Positions 8,832 to 17,410 of a stretch of DNA of 36,712 nucleotides are shown here, piece after piece. The stretch lies in assembly GCA_902770735.1 (NCBI GenBank), contig CACXUB010000031.1, positions 1 through 36,712 on the forward strand. The letters run 5' to 3'. How positions within the stretch are numbered: the first letter of the stretch is position 1; every line of letters starts with the position of its first letter. The position numbers were made by a program, and so were the translations under genes. The notes below the pieces were generated by a model that searched no databases, was not told the origin of the DNA, and was given only the letters and a program-made list of their open reading frames with translations. The DNA is from an uncultured Bacteroidota bacterium. Its GTDB lineage: Bacteria > Bacteroidota > Bacteroidia > Bacteroidales > WCHB1-69.

Positions 8832-8843
8832 CGTTTATAAACG
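8832..8843. promoter_or_regulatory. perfect palindrome at the phosphatase transcription start
   Basis: CGTTTATAAACG is a perfect 12-bp palindrome 8 nt upstream of the phosphatase ATG and 2 nt downstream of its -7 box, where the transcript should begin. It could be an operator. Its short AT-rich centre makes chance possible. Confidence 0.3.
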
Positions 8844-8845
8844 GG

Positions 8846-8853
8846 CAAAAATA
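8846..8853 (-). promoter_or_regulatory. Bacteroidota -7 box for the phosphatase gene
   Basis: TATTTTTG on the minus strand matches TAnnTTTG, 22 nt upstream of the phosphatase start. No convincing -33 TTTG is seen at the usual 19-21 nt spacing; that region is the heptamer repeat. Confidence 0.55.
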
Positions 8854-8860
8854 CATTTTT

Positions 8861-8895
8861 TTTGGCTATTAGCTGTAGGCTTTTTGCTATTGGCC
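8861..8895 (-). repeat. degenerate heptamer repeat between ispF and the phosphatase
   Basis: Read on the minus strand, five successive heptamers GGCCAAT, AGCAAAA, AGCCTAC, AGCTAAT, AGCCAAA fill the spacer. They belong to the same AGCYAAY family as the array at 21778-21833. Confidence 0.6.
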
Positions 8896-8906
8896 TCACG
8901 ATTTTT

Positions 8907-9389
8907 TCAACATTGTTTCCGCAGCGTCACGGCGGCCACGGCGGCGATGCCTTCGCCAGCACCGGTGAAGCCCATTTTCTCGTTGGTTTTGGCTTTCACG
9001 GCGATGTTTTCGGGCGAAAGATGCAGGATTTGCGACAATTTGAGGGTGATGTCGTCGATGTGGGGTTTCATCTTGGGCTTTTCCAGCACGAGGGTGCAGT
9101 CCAGGTTGTTGACCTGCCATTCCCGTTCGGCCAGCAGCTCCATCACTTTCGCCAAAATGACGGTGCTGTCGGCGCCTTTCCAGGTGTCGTCGGTGTCGGG
9201 GAAATAGGTGCCGATGTCCTTGAGGCCGGCGGCGCCGAGGAGTGCGTCGCAAACGGCGTGGAGCAGCACGTCGCCGTCGGAATGCGCGGCAAGCCCCAGC
9301 TCGTATGGAATGACAATGCCCCCGATGACCAGTGGCCTGCCGGGGGCAAATCTATGGGAATCATATCCGAATCCTACGCGGAAATCCAT
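8907..9389 (-). CDS. ispF: 2-C-methyl-D-erythritol 2,4-cyclodiphosphate synthase
   Basis: The 160-residue enzyme has the IspF metal site Asp10, His12 (GYDSHRF) and His44 (HSDGDVLLHAV), and the C-terminal KTNEKMGFTGAGEGIAA signature. It cyclises CDP-methylerythritol 2-phosphate in the MEP pathway of isoprenoid synthesis, in the cytoplasm as a trimer. Its ATG shares one base with the porV stop codon (TAATG), so translation is coupled to porV. A porU-porV-ispF order also occurs, as I recall, in Porphyromonas. Confidence 0.97.
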   Translation of the reverse strand: MDFRVGFGYDSHRFAPGRPLVIGGIVIPYELGLAAHSDGDVLLHAVCDALLGAAGLKDIGTYFPDTDDTWKGADSTVILAKVMELLAEREWQVNNLDCTLVLEKPKMKPHIDDITLKLSQILHLSPENIAVKAKTNEKMGFTGAGEGIAAVAAVTLRKQC

Positions 9390-10627
9390 TATTTCAGTCG
9401 TCCTTGTTGTTTGATTTCGTTCTTGTTGGCGGAGACGAAGTCGAAGTTCAGGGTGAAACGCAGGGTGTTGGCCAGCGGGTGGTACTGCTTGGTGGCGACG
9501 AGGTAGGAGACATCGATGCCGAAGACGCTGTATTTGATGCCGGCGCCGACGGAGAGGAACTGGCGGTTGCCTTTGTATTGGCTCTCATGGAAGTAGCCGA
9601 GGCGCACGAAGAAGAGGTTGCGGTAGCTGTATTCCGCACCAAGTGCCCACATCACCTCCTGCATCTCCTCCTTGAAGCCGCCGGGAGCGTCATAGAAAGA
9701 CTGGATCATGCCTTGCGGGACGGAAACGTCGGGGTTCTTTCCGTATGCGATAACTGGGTTGTCGGCATCGTCATAGACGATACGACCGTCCTCGTCCGTC
9801 AGATAAACGGGGTTGGTGGGGACGAGCAGTTTGTTGATTTCGCCGTTGATGGCCAGTTTGTTATAGCTGTCGAAGTCCATCTCGTAACCGATACCCAGTT
9901 TGAGGTTGGTGGGCAGGAAGTCACGACGCAGCGTTCCGGAAGAGTAGGACATCTTGTTACCCATGTTGGAGATGCACAAGCCAGCGCGCAAAGTACTGTT
10001 GTTCAATCCTTTGGCGTCGAAATCCTGTTCGTAAAACAGGGAGAGGTCGGCGGCACCGGCCAAACCGGCTTTCGTTTCCTGGCCGTTCACGAATTGACCG
10101 GCGGTGAGGTTGGAGTAGATGAAGCGCGGGGTGATGGCGATGGACAATTCGTCGATCAGTTTGCGGGAATAGGTGAAGTCGATAGCGAACTCATTGGGGT
10201 TCTGGCTGCTGATGAACTCACCGTACTCGTCCATGAAATCAATGCTTCCTAAAGAAAAATAGCGCAGGGAGGCCCCGATGGCGTCCATGTCCGAAATGCG
10301 CCAGTAACCGGCCAGGTAGGCTAAGTTGATGTCGTTGACCAAATGGCGCAGCCACGGGCTGTAGGAGACCGTGAAGCCGAACTGGTTGTCGCAGAACGCG
10401 TATTTGGCGGGGTTGTAGCTTTGGGAGTTGCCGTCAGCGGAAGTGGCGCAGCCGATGTCACCCATGGCACCCGCACGGGAGTCGGGGGCGATGGAGAGGA
10501 ACGGCACGGCCGTGGTGATGGCGTTGAGCGTCTGTCCGAGAGGATTGTGACCTTCGTTATTTTGTGCAAAGACCTGCACTTGCGTCAGGATCAGGATGGC
10601 GGTTAAAATAGATACTACTTTTTTCAT
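9389..10627 (-). CDS. porV: type IX secretion outer-membrane protein PorV (LptO)
   Basis: A 412-residue outer-membrane beta-barrel protein with a signal peptide (about 1-21, VFA-Q). The PorV hallmark follows: NAITTAVPFLSIAPDSRAGAMGD (about residues 35-57) and SADGNSQSYNPAKYAF, which mark the FadL-like barrel of the family. PorV shuttles type IX cargo from the SprA translocon to the PorU attachment complex. It lies 46 bp downstream of porU on the same strand, without an obvious promoter, and overlaps ispF by one base. Confidence 0.95.
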   Translation of the reverse strand: MKKVVSILTAILILTQVQVFAQNNEGHNPLGQTLNAITTAVPFLSIAPDSRAGAMGDIGCATSADGNSQSYNPAKYAFCDNQFGFTVSYSPWLRHLVNDINLAYLAGYWRISDMDAIGASLRYFSLGSIDFMDEYGEFISSQNPNEFAIDFTYSRKLIDELSIAITPRFIYSNLTAGQFVNGQETKAGLAGAADLSLFYEQDFDAKGLNNSTLRAGLCISNMGNKMSYSSGTLRRDFLPTNLKLGIGYEMDFDSYNKLAINGEINKLLVPTNPVYLTDEDGRIVYDDADNPVIAYGKNPDVSVPQGMIQSFYDAPGGFKEEMQEVMWALGAEYSYRNLFFVRLGYFHESQYKGNRQFLSVGAGIKYSVFGIDVSYLVATKQYHPLANTLRFTLNFDFVSANKNEIKQQGRLK

Positions 10628-10673
10628 TCCTTATTATTTTCTTCTTTTTTATTTCGTACAAAAAAACTTAGCC

Positions 10674-13600
10674 TTAACGGCCTTTTGCCGTTATTATTAT
10701 ATCCGAACTGAATTTTTTTTTCTTTTTTCGGATATGGAAATGTAAAATATTGGTGCCTTTCGCCAATTTGTCGCCGAAATCGTCTAAACCGTCCCACGAG
10801 ATGGCACGACAGCGGTTTCCATCCATGAACTGCGTGTCGTACAAGGTTTTAACGAGTTTTCCGGAAATGGTGTAGATGCTCACTTGGATGTCGAAAGTGC
10901 CGCCCGGCTGGTTGTGCTCGAAGAAGAAGTCGGTGTGCGTGGTGAACGGGTTCGGATAGTTCAGCACGTGGCTCAACTGGAACTTTTCCTCGCTGACGAC
11001 CCGGAAGGTCAGCACCTGTTCCGAACTGTTGTTGTTGACATCCCACGCGCGGACGGAAATTGTGTGGTCGCCGGGCGTGAGCTCCGCCAGGGGGTACCGC
11101 ACGACACCCCGGTTGAAGCTGTCTTTCTCGGTCTGGTAATAGTCGTTGAGGACGATTTTGCTGCCGGTGTTGTTGTCCAGCACGGCGGTGATGTCGTGTC
11201 CGATGCCGTTGCCGGTGGTGTTGATGCCGAAATTGTCGGAGATCTTGGCGAGCAGGGTGGGGCTTGTGCCGGTGATGCCGCCGTTGACGAAGTTCTCGTC
11301 GTTCATGTACAGCTCGACAACAGGGTTCTCCTTGTCCTCAATGCCGGAGGTGTCCATCCCGCCGATGGTGAAGTCCGTGAACACGCCGGAAGCATCCGAG
11401 TTTTCGGAACGGGCGTAGTAGCTGATCCTGCCGTTCCCGAAGTTGTAGTCGATGTCTTTCGGCACGTAGAAGGAGAATTGGAAACGCCCGTCCTTGACGG
11501 TGACATTCCCCTTGAACAGCAGACTTTTCTGTACTTCGAAATCGAACGGCTCGTAGTTTATGTCGGGGTCGTTGATCAAGGTGCTGGTCACGATTTTCTT
11601 GTCATAAACGGACGGGAACAGGCTGCCGTTGAAACCGGTGTGGGTCTGCATGCTGGCATCGGTCACGCGGCCGCTCACGGTCACTTTCGAAAGGGCGCGG
11701 ATGGTGTCGGCGACGTCTCCGACCGCATGGAAGTTGATGGAGTCGGTCACCACGTTGTAGGTCGGGACGGCCAATTTGATGGACGGGTCGCCGTAGGTCA
11801 CGAACATGCACAGGTTGTTGCCGTTGCCGCCGCTGGAGGGACCGTACTGGTTCTTGGATTTCCGTTGTAAATCACAGATTGAAAGATAGTTGCCGTTCTC
11901 GTCTTTTTGGAACATCTTGGTGAAGAAAATTCGGCCGAAGGTGTTGTTCGGCACCGACCAAGCTTCTCGTGCGGCCGCAATGACCGCCACTGCGCCGCCG
12001 TTGGCGTTGAAAAAGATGAGGTCGGACGGCGACATGGTCAGACGGTCGTAGTAGGCGAAGGTGCAGGAAAGGGAAATCAAGGCCGTCATGTTGAATTTGT
12101 TGGTCCACCGATTGATGTCCGAGTTTTCCAATATCCGTTCGGCTGCCCATCCGTCTTTTCCGCTGTGGCCGATGTAGGTGAAAAACAGCGACCCGCGGTC
12201 CATCCGGTTGTTGATGTCCGTCACCACCTCCGGGTAGCGCTGCCCGCCGGCGTTGGAGACCTGCTGGTAGGAATCCAGGTAGATTTTGTCGAAATTGATG
12301 TTCGGGTTGTTCTCCTCCACCTTTTTGGTGAAGAGATCCGCGTTGTAGATGAAGTCGTTATGCTCTTCATCGTCGGCCACGAAGGCCATGATGTTACGCC
12401 AGTCGCCGAAATTGGAGATCTGCGTGGCGTTTTCGCCCACCAGATTCCTCTTTTCAGTGTAACGGATGCTCTTGTCCACGGCGATGGTCGCCTGCGAACT
12501 GTTGGTGCACGGGAACCGCCCTACCGCGAGGTCGTACAGCCCGTCGCCGTTGTAGCCCTCCGCGTCGTCCAGCAGTCCCAAAGCATCGTCGCCGGTGTAT
12601 TGCTGCCGGATTTCGTTGAGGTAGGTGTACTGGGGCATGTCGTTTTCGGCAATGTATTCAATATTGTATTGGAAGTTCGGGACGAAGATGGCGGTGCCCT
12701 GGGCGCGGCCGCGGAAATCGTAACTGGGACGGCCGAACAGCAGCAAATATTTGGGGTATTCCTTGTTGGTTCTGTCGTAAATCATCTTCATATAGTCGCG
12801 GATGGCCATGGGATCCTGCGAACCGCTGGAGAATTCGTTATAGACTTGCTGTGTGGTCACCACTTTCACGCTCAGACCGTCGTTTTCGGCACGGAACTGC
12901 GCCAGACGGTTGGCTTGGCTTAGGAAGTTCGGGTGCGTCACAATCACCATATCGACCGCGCCCGTGGCGTGCAGGTTCTGGTTGGTGACGGACGAGAGCG
13001 GCGTGACGGACTTGTAGGTCGTGCCGTCGAAGAGAATGAACTCCCGCAGCTCGCTGGTCTCCGCCGTGAAGTACGTGCCCTGGCTGTCGGAGGAGAGGGC
13101 GCGGCGGACGGTTTGCGACGGGCGGGTGACATCCCACACGGTGGCGGAGGTCGGGACGCTCGACAGGTTGAAGCGGGTGACGTTCCCGGAACCCACCGTG
13201 GAGGGGTTGCGGAAGCGGGTCTGGCCGTTCATCAAGGCGATGGTGCAGGGGATTTCCACCTCAATCCATTCCAGATAGCCCACGGCGGAAGTGGTGGGCT
13301 TGTTGTATGTCAGGGAAATGTTGACATTTCGCGAGGAGGTGTTCAGCGGGAAGTTTCCGGTGGTGAGGCACGCCAATGTGGAGCCGGTCACGGACCGCAG
13401 GGTGACGTTGCCGAGGGTGTTTTGGTTGACGGAAACCTGGAACGAGGAGGATGCGGTGGCGGAGGCGGCAGTGCGGACGGAGACTCTGCCGGTCCCGGTC
13501 GGGGTGCCGGGCAGCGTGAAAGGATAGGAGCGGTTCAGCGTGATGTCGTAACGATCTCCTAACCAGGTTTTTCCGGACTCGCAGAGGTTGGAGATGTCTT

Positions 13601-14564
13601 CCTCGTAGAAGTCGAAGTAGGTGAAATCCTGCACGGTGCGGTTGGCGGTCAGCCCTTCGTTTCCGACGGTCTGGACGCGCTTTTTCTCCCCGATGCCGGG
13701 TGTCTGGGTCACGAAATAGAATGAGGCGTCGGAATAAATATTGTAGGCGTGCGTGAACTTGTGGCTGGCGGTGTCGTAAGAGACTTTGTGCGGGGAGAGG
13801 CCGTAAAACAGGAAGTAGTCGCCGTTGTCGAGGGTGCCGTCGCCGCCGTCGAAGAGCTGGATGGGCAGTTCCTCGAGGTCATCGGCCCTCGCCTCGGAGT
13901 TCCGTTCCGGGAGCATGGCGCCGCCGTTCCCGAAAACCGCTATCTGCGTGGAGGAAATGGGGTCTCTCATGCCCATGGCCGTCAAATCCTGGTAGGTGAC
14001 CTTGTAGATGCCGGTTTCGGTGAGCGAGAACTGGTACCACTGTCCGCTCGCCAGCACCGACTGCGTGGCGTGCCCTTTCGCGCTTTTCGTGTTGACTGGG
14101 TGCTTGCCTTCGATGGACAGGGTGACGGAGGTGAGCTTCCGGAAGTGTCCCGGGGTGGTCTCCACGATGGGGATGAACCAGAGCTGCGCGTATGCCTGCC
14201 GACGATCGTAGGCGGATTGGACATGGTAGTCAATGGTCTTTTGATGGAAATCAGAAGGAATTGATTTACAGTCGTTTGTGCTTAATTCATCGAACTCTTG
14301 GTCCAGTACGTTGACCGTGTATTCGGAGAAAAAGTTTTCAACAGGGATGATTTCATAAAAAGAGGGGAGGGAGGGGTGTTCCGAGCCGAAAGAGGCGTTT
14401 TCGAAGGTCAAAAAGGTTTGTTTTTCACCGTTCGAAAAGGTCTGTGTGACGGGTTCAAGCCATGTCAAAGTGATTTTTTTTTGAATCGTTTGTGCTTGAA
14501 TATCAGCTATTTGAAAGAATGTCAAAATAAAAAATAAAATTCGTACCCAAGATTTTCTGTCCAT
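10674..14564 (-). CDS. porU: type IX secretion C-terminal signal peptidase (sortase) PorU
   Basis: A protein of 1,296 residues with a signal peptide (MDRKSWVRILFFILTFF, cleavage near IQA-Q), large beta-rich N-terminal domains, a gingipain-like C25 peptidase domain (about 530-930) and a C-terminal type-A-like sorting domain beginning YPNPFTTHTDF. The catalytic pair is His800 in YIGHSGKDGWA and Cys834 in SLSCTFAYYD, 34 residues apart. PorU cuts the C-terminal signal of type IX cargo and joins the new end to anionic lipopolysaccharide. The frame is open further, to a GTG at 14591; I prefer the ATG at 14564 because it gives a cleaner signal peptide and an A-rich leader. It is followed by its partner porV and is divergent from porP. 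Confidence 0.95.
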   Translation of the reverse strand: MDRKSWVRILFFILTFFQIADIQAQTIQKKITLTWLEPVTQTFSNGEKQTFLTFENASFGSEHPSLPSFYEIIPVENFFSEYTVNVLDQEFDELSTNDCKSIPSDFHQKTIDYHVQSAYDRRQAYAQLWFIPIVETTPGHFRKLTSVTLSIEGKHPVNTKSAKGHATQSVLASGQWYQFSLTETGIYKVTYQDLTAMGMRDPISSTQIAVFGNGGAMLPERNSEARADDLEELPIQLFDGGDGTLDNGDYFLFYGLSPHKVSYDTASHKFTHAYNIYSDASFYFVTQTPGIGEKKRVQTVGNEGLTANRTVQDFTYFDFYEEDISNLCESGKTWLGDRYDITLNRSYPFTLPGTPTGTGRVSVRTAASATASSSFQVSVNQNTLGNVTLRSVTGSTLACLTTGNFPLNTSSRNVNISLTYNKPTTSAVGYLEWIEVEIPCTIALMNGQTRFRNPSTVGSGNVTRFNLSSVPTSATVWDVTRPSQTVRRALSSDSQGTYFTAETSELREFILFDGTTYKSVTPLSSVTNQNLHATGAVDMVIVTHPNFLSQANRLAQFRAENDGLSVKVVTTQQVYNEFSSGSQDPMAIRDYMKMIYDRTNKEYPKYLLLFGRPSYDFRGRAQGTAIFVPNFQYNIEYIAENDMPQYTYLNEIRQQYTGDDALGLLDDAEGYNGDGLYDLAVGRFPCTNSSQATIAVDKSIRYTEKRNLVGENATQISNFGDWRNIMAFVADDEEHNDFIYNADLFTKKVEENNPNINFDKIYLDSYQQVSNAGGQRYPEVVTDINNRMDRGSLFFTYIGHSGKDGWAAERILENSDINRWTNKFNMTALISLSCTFAYYDRLTMSPSDLIFFNANGGAVAVIAAAREAWSVPNNTFGRIFFTKMFQKDENGNYLSICDLQRKSKNQYGPSSGGNGNNLCMFVTYGDPSIKLAVPTYNVVTDSINFHAVGDVADTIRALSKVTVSGRVTDASMQTHTGFNGSLFPSVYDKKIVTSTLINDPDINYEPFDFEVQKSLLFKGNVTVKDGRFQFSFYVPKDIDYNFGNGRISYYARSENSDASGVFTDFTIGGMDTSGIEDKENPVVELYMNDENFVNGGITGTSPTLLAKISDNFGINTTGNGIGHDITAVLDNNTGSKIVLNDYYQTEKDSFNRGVVRYPLAELTPGDHTISVRAWDVNNNSSEQVLTFRVVSEEKFQLSHVLNYPNPFTTHTDFFFEHNQPGGTFDIQVSIYTISGKLVKTLYDTQFMDGNRCRAISWDGLDDFGDKLAKGTNILHFHIRKKKKKFSSDIIITAKGR

Positions 14565-14599
14565 TATTCGTTTATTAAAAAGAAAAAACACAATTTTCT

Positions 14600-14615
14600 T
14601 AACGAAAAGTCGTTA
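14600..14615. promoter_or_regulatory. inverted repeat between porU and porP
   Basis: TAACGA-AAAG-TCGTTA is a perfect 6-bp inverted repeat with a 4-nt loop in the 136-bp divergent spacer, 36 nt upstream of the preferred porU ATG. It may be an operator or a leader hairpin of porU. No -7 box for porU was found near it. Confidence 0.25.
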
Positions 14616-14672
14616 GAATTATTGCAGAAAAAAATGTAACAAAAAAGGGTATGGGAGCGTTTAATAATTTTG

Positions 14673-14680
14673 TATCTTTG
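14673..14680 (+). promoter_or_regulatory. Bacteroidota -7 box for porP-gldJ
   Basis: TATCTTTG, a full match to TAnnTTTG, 20 nt upstream of the porP ATG. The -33 element is not clear. Confidence 0.65.
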
Positions 14681-14700
14681 CCCGCTATAAATAAAATGGT

Positions 14701-15780
14701 ATGAATAAACGAATTGCTATCATAGTCACTATCGTTCTGGCATTTGCAGGAATGCGGATTCAGGCGCAGGATGCACTTTTTTCGCAGTATTATGCCAACC
14801 CGCTGTACTTGAATCCGGCGTTTGCGGGAACTAACGTCTGCCCTCGTCTGGCATTCCATTTCCGTGACCAGTGGCCTTCCGCGCCCGGAACGTTCATGAC
14901 CTATTCGGCCTCTTACGACGAACATTTCGACAAACTCTCCGGTGGTGTCGGTGTGTTGCTGTTGGGTGACCGTGCGGGTGAAGGCGGCATCATCAACACG
15001 TACACGGCCAGTGCCATGTATTCTTTCAAGTTGAAGGTTGCCAAGAACTTCAACCTCCGTTTCGCACTGCAGGCCACCTACGAGAACCGTCACCTCAATT
15101 GGGAGAACTTGGTTTTCGGCGACATGATCGACCCTAAATACGGTGTCATTTACCAGACTGCGGAAATCCAGCCCGACAAGCTGACCATCCACTCTTTCGA
15201 CATGGCTGCCGGCTTTTTGGGTTACACCCCGCACGTCTATTTCGGCGTCGCTGCCCATCATATCGTGCCTATCATCGGTGCCAAGGGCTTCATCTCCAAT
15301 GGCTTGGGTGCATACGACTATCGTCCCGTGAAATGGACCGCCCACGTCGGCGCCCACTTCGACCTGAAGCGCAAGAGCAAGAAAGAGACCTCCTTCGGCG
15401 ATATCTCCATCAGCCCGAACTTCATCTACCAACATCAGCAGAACTTCAACTACTTCAGCGAGGGTTTCTACCTCAATTTCTACCCGTTCACCCTCGGTAT
15501 GTGGCTGCGTCACGGCCTTACCTACAAGGGCGAAATCTTCGAGGGAGTTGATACCCTCGGCAACCCCATCACCCAGCCCATCTCCTACCACAACATGGAT
15601 GCCTTCATTGTGATGTTCGGTGTGGAGTACGAATGGTTCAAAGTGGCTTACTCCTACGACGCCACCATCGGCAAACTGGCCAACCACACGGGCGGTGCCC
15701 ACGAGGTGTCCCTCCAGTTCCTGCTGCCGTGCCCCAACAAACGCAAAGCCCTCAAGGATCTTCCGTGTCCTTCTTTCTAA
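14701..15780 (+). CDS. PorP/SprF-family type IX secretion membrane protein
   Basis: A 359-residue outer-membrane beta-barrel protein with a signal peptide (about 1-23, IQA-Q) and the defining opening DALFSQYYANPLYLNPAFAG (about 24-43), followed by PRLAFHFRDQWP and a YSASYD segment. PorP/SprF proteins pair with type IX machinery or with type B cargo at the outer membrane. The gene has its own promoter, and gldJ follows 60 bp downstream with no terminator between, so they form an operon. Bacteroidota genomes carry several paralogues; this one belongs to the porUV/gldJ locus, not to a porKLMN cluster, so I leave the symbol open. Confidence 0.92.
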   Translation: MNKRIAIIVTIVLAFAGMRIQAQDALFSQYYANPLYLNPAFAGTNVCPRLAFHFRDQWPSAPGTFMTYSASYDEHFDKLSGGVGVLLLGDRAGEGGIINTYTASAMYSFKLKVAKNFNLRFALQATYENRHLNWENLVFGDMIDPKYGVIYQTAEIQPDKLTIHSFDMAAGFLGYTPHVYFGVAAHHIVPIIGAKGFISNGLGAYDYRPVKWTAHVGAHFDLKRKSKKETSFGDISISPNFIYQHQQNFNYFSEGFYLNFYPFTLGMWLRHGLTYKGEIFEGVDTLGNPITQPISYHNMDAFIVMFGVEYEWFKVAYSYDATIGKLANHTGGAHEVSLQFLLPCPNKRKALKDLPCPSF

Positions 15781-15840
15781 GCCATATAATAATTCTGGGA
15801 AATTATCGTTGCATATTATCATAGAAAAACAATATAAACA

Positions 15841-17337
15841 ATGAATACAGCAAAAAAATTATTCGGATTGTTCATGATGGCAGCATTGCTGTTAGGAATG
15901 TCCTCTTGTAAGAAACAGAAATCCGCCACCACGGGCTGGAATTACAACGATGCCAAGAACGGCGGTTTCGAGGTGGCTCCCTTCGAGGAGCAGGCCACCG
16001 GTCCCGGCCTCGTCTTCATCGAAGGCGGTTCCTTCGTGATGGGCCAGATGGAAGAGGACGTGATGAAGGACTGGAACAACACCCCGCGCCGCGTCTCTGT
16101 CGCCTCTTTCTACATGGATGAGTGCGAGGTCTCCAACGTCGACTACCTCGAGTACCTCTATTGGCTGGAGCGCGTCTTCATCCCGCAGGACCTGAAAGTG
16201 GTCTATGACAACGCCGTCCCCGACGAGGCTGTGTGGCGCGACCGCTTGGGATACAACGAACCGCAGGTGGAATACTATCTCCGCCACCCGGCTTTCCGTC
16301 ACTATCCCGTGGTGGGTGTCAACTGGCTGCAGGCCACCAACTACGCTGCTTGGCGTACCGACCGTGTCAATGAGCAGATTCTGGTGGATCGTGGCTATAT
16401 CGAGTTCGCCGAGACCCCTTCCGCAGAAGGCTATTTCAACACCGACGCTTACCTGACCTACGAATCCTACGAGGCTGAGGGACAGAAACGTCTCCGTTAC
16501 ATCTCCAGCGGCGAGTACCGCAACGTGAAGATGGAAGACGGTATCCTGCTGCCGAAGTATCGCCTGCCAACAGAGGCGGAATGGGAGTATGCCGCTTATG
16601 CCACCGTCGGCAACACCTTGAACGAGCGTGTGCTCGAGCGTAAAGTGTATCCTTGGAACGGACAGCAACTGCGTACCGAAGACAAGAAATACTATGGCGA
16701 TTTCATGACGGATGTCCGTCGCGGCCGCGGTGACTATATGGGTGTCGCCAGCGCCCTTAACGACGGCGGATTCTACACCAAGGAGGTCAAATCCGACTGG
16801 CCGAACGACTACGGCTTGTACCACATGGGCGGCAACGTCTCCGAATGGGTGATGGATGTCTATAGACAAACCTCCCACGACGATGTGACCGAGTACAACC
16901 CGTTCCGTGGTAACTACTTCGAGACCAAGAAACTGTTGGAAGACGGTACCGTTGCTGAACGTGACAGCGTGGGTAAGGTGCCCATGGTTCCCGTTTCCGA
17001 CTTCAAGAACGACAGACGCCGTAACTACCGCGCCGCCGACAACAAGAACTATCTGGATGGTGACTGGCAGTCTCTTAAGAATATGGATGATTGGAAGAAC
17101 GCCACCACCAACCAAGAGGCCACTGATTTGATGTATGCCAAGACGTCTGCCAACTATGACTTCTCCCTCGTGAGCGACCATGCACGCGTCTATAAGGGCG
17201 GTTCCTGGAAGGACATTCCTTACTGGGCTTCCCCCGGCACGAGACGTTACCTCGACGAGGATGAGGCCACCGACTACATCGGCTTCCGTTGCGCCATGGC
17301 ACGTGTGGGCTCCCAAACCCAAGGCAAACGCAGATAA
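15841..17337 (+). CDS. gldJ: gliding/type IX secretion lipoprotein GldJ
   Basis: A 498-residue lipoprotein (Cys23 after LLLGMSS) with a formylglycine-generating-enzyme (SUMF1) fold: GPGLVFIEGGSFVMG (about 54-68), PVVGVNWLQATNYAAWRTDR, KYRLPTEAEWEYAA, MGGNVSEWVMDV and a final YKGGSWKD...GFRCAM. The DVMKDWNNTP, SFYMDECEVSN and YLEYLYWLERVF pattern fits GldJ better than GldK/PorK. In Flavobacterium johnsoniae gldJ lies next to porU and porV, as it effectively does here. GldJ is a periplasmic outer-membrane lipoprotein needed for gliding and stability of the GldK ring. No formylglycine-generating activity is expected. A strong terminator follows. Confidence 0.85.
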   Translation: MNTAKKLFGLFMMAALLLGMSSCKKQKSATTGWNYNDAKNGGFEVAPFEEQATGPGLVFIEGGSFVMGQMEEDVMKDWNNTPRRVSVASFYMDECEVSNVDYLEYLYWLERVFIPQDLKVVYDNAVPDEAVWRDRLGYNEPQVEYYLRHPAFRHYPVVGVNWLQATNYAAWRTDRVNEQILVDRGYIEFAETPSAEGYFNTDAYLTYESYEAEGQKRLRYISSGEYRNVKMEDGILLPKYRLPTEAEWEYAAYATVGNTLNERVLERKVYPWNGQQLRTEDKKYYGDFMTDVRRGRGDYMGVASALNDGGFYTKEVKSDWPNDYGLYHMGGNVSEWVMDVYRQTSHDDVTEYNPFRGNYFETKKLLEDGTVAERDSVGKVPMVPVSDFKNDRRRNYRAADNKNYLDGDWQSLKNMDDWKNATTNQEATDLMYAKTSANYDFSLVSDHARVYKGGSWKDIPYWASPGTRRYLDEDEATDYIGFRCAMARVGSQTQGKRR

Positions 17338-17366
17338 ATTGTACAATACCATATTAATATAATAAT

Positions 17367-17398
17367 GACCTCTTTCCTAACCGAAAGAGGTCTATTTT
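17367..17398 (+). terminator. intrinsic terminator after porP-gldJ
   Basis: A perfect 10-bp stem (GACCTCTTTC at 17367-17376 with GAAAGAGGTC at 17383-17392), a 6-nt loop and the T-rich tail TATTTTTC. It ends 12 bases before the next gene. Confidence 0.9.
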
Positions 17399-17410
17399 TC
17401 TTTATAGAAT

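Noticed and set aside
14565..14591. GTG start for porU
   Set aside because: It adds nine residues before a good signal peptide that begins at the ATG at 14564.
15781..15840. ATAATT-CTGGGA-AATTAT hairpin between porP and gldJ as a terminator
   Set aside because: The stem is six A-T pairs without a T run, too weak to end transcription; the two genes look co-transcribed.
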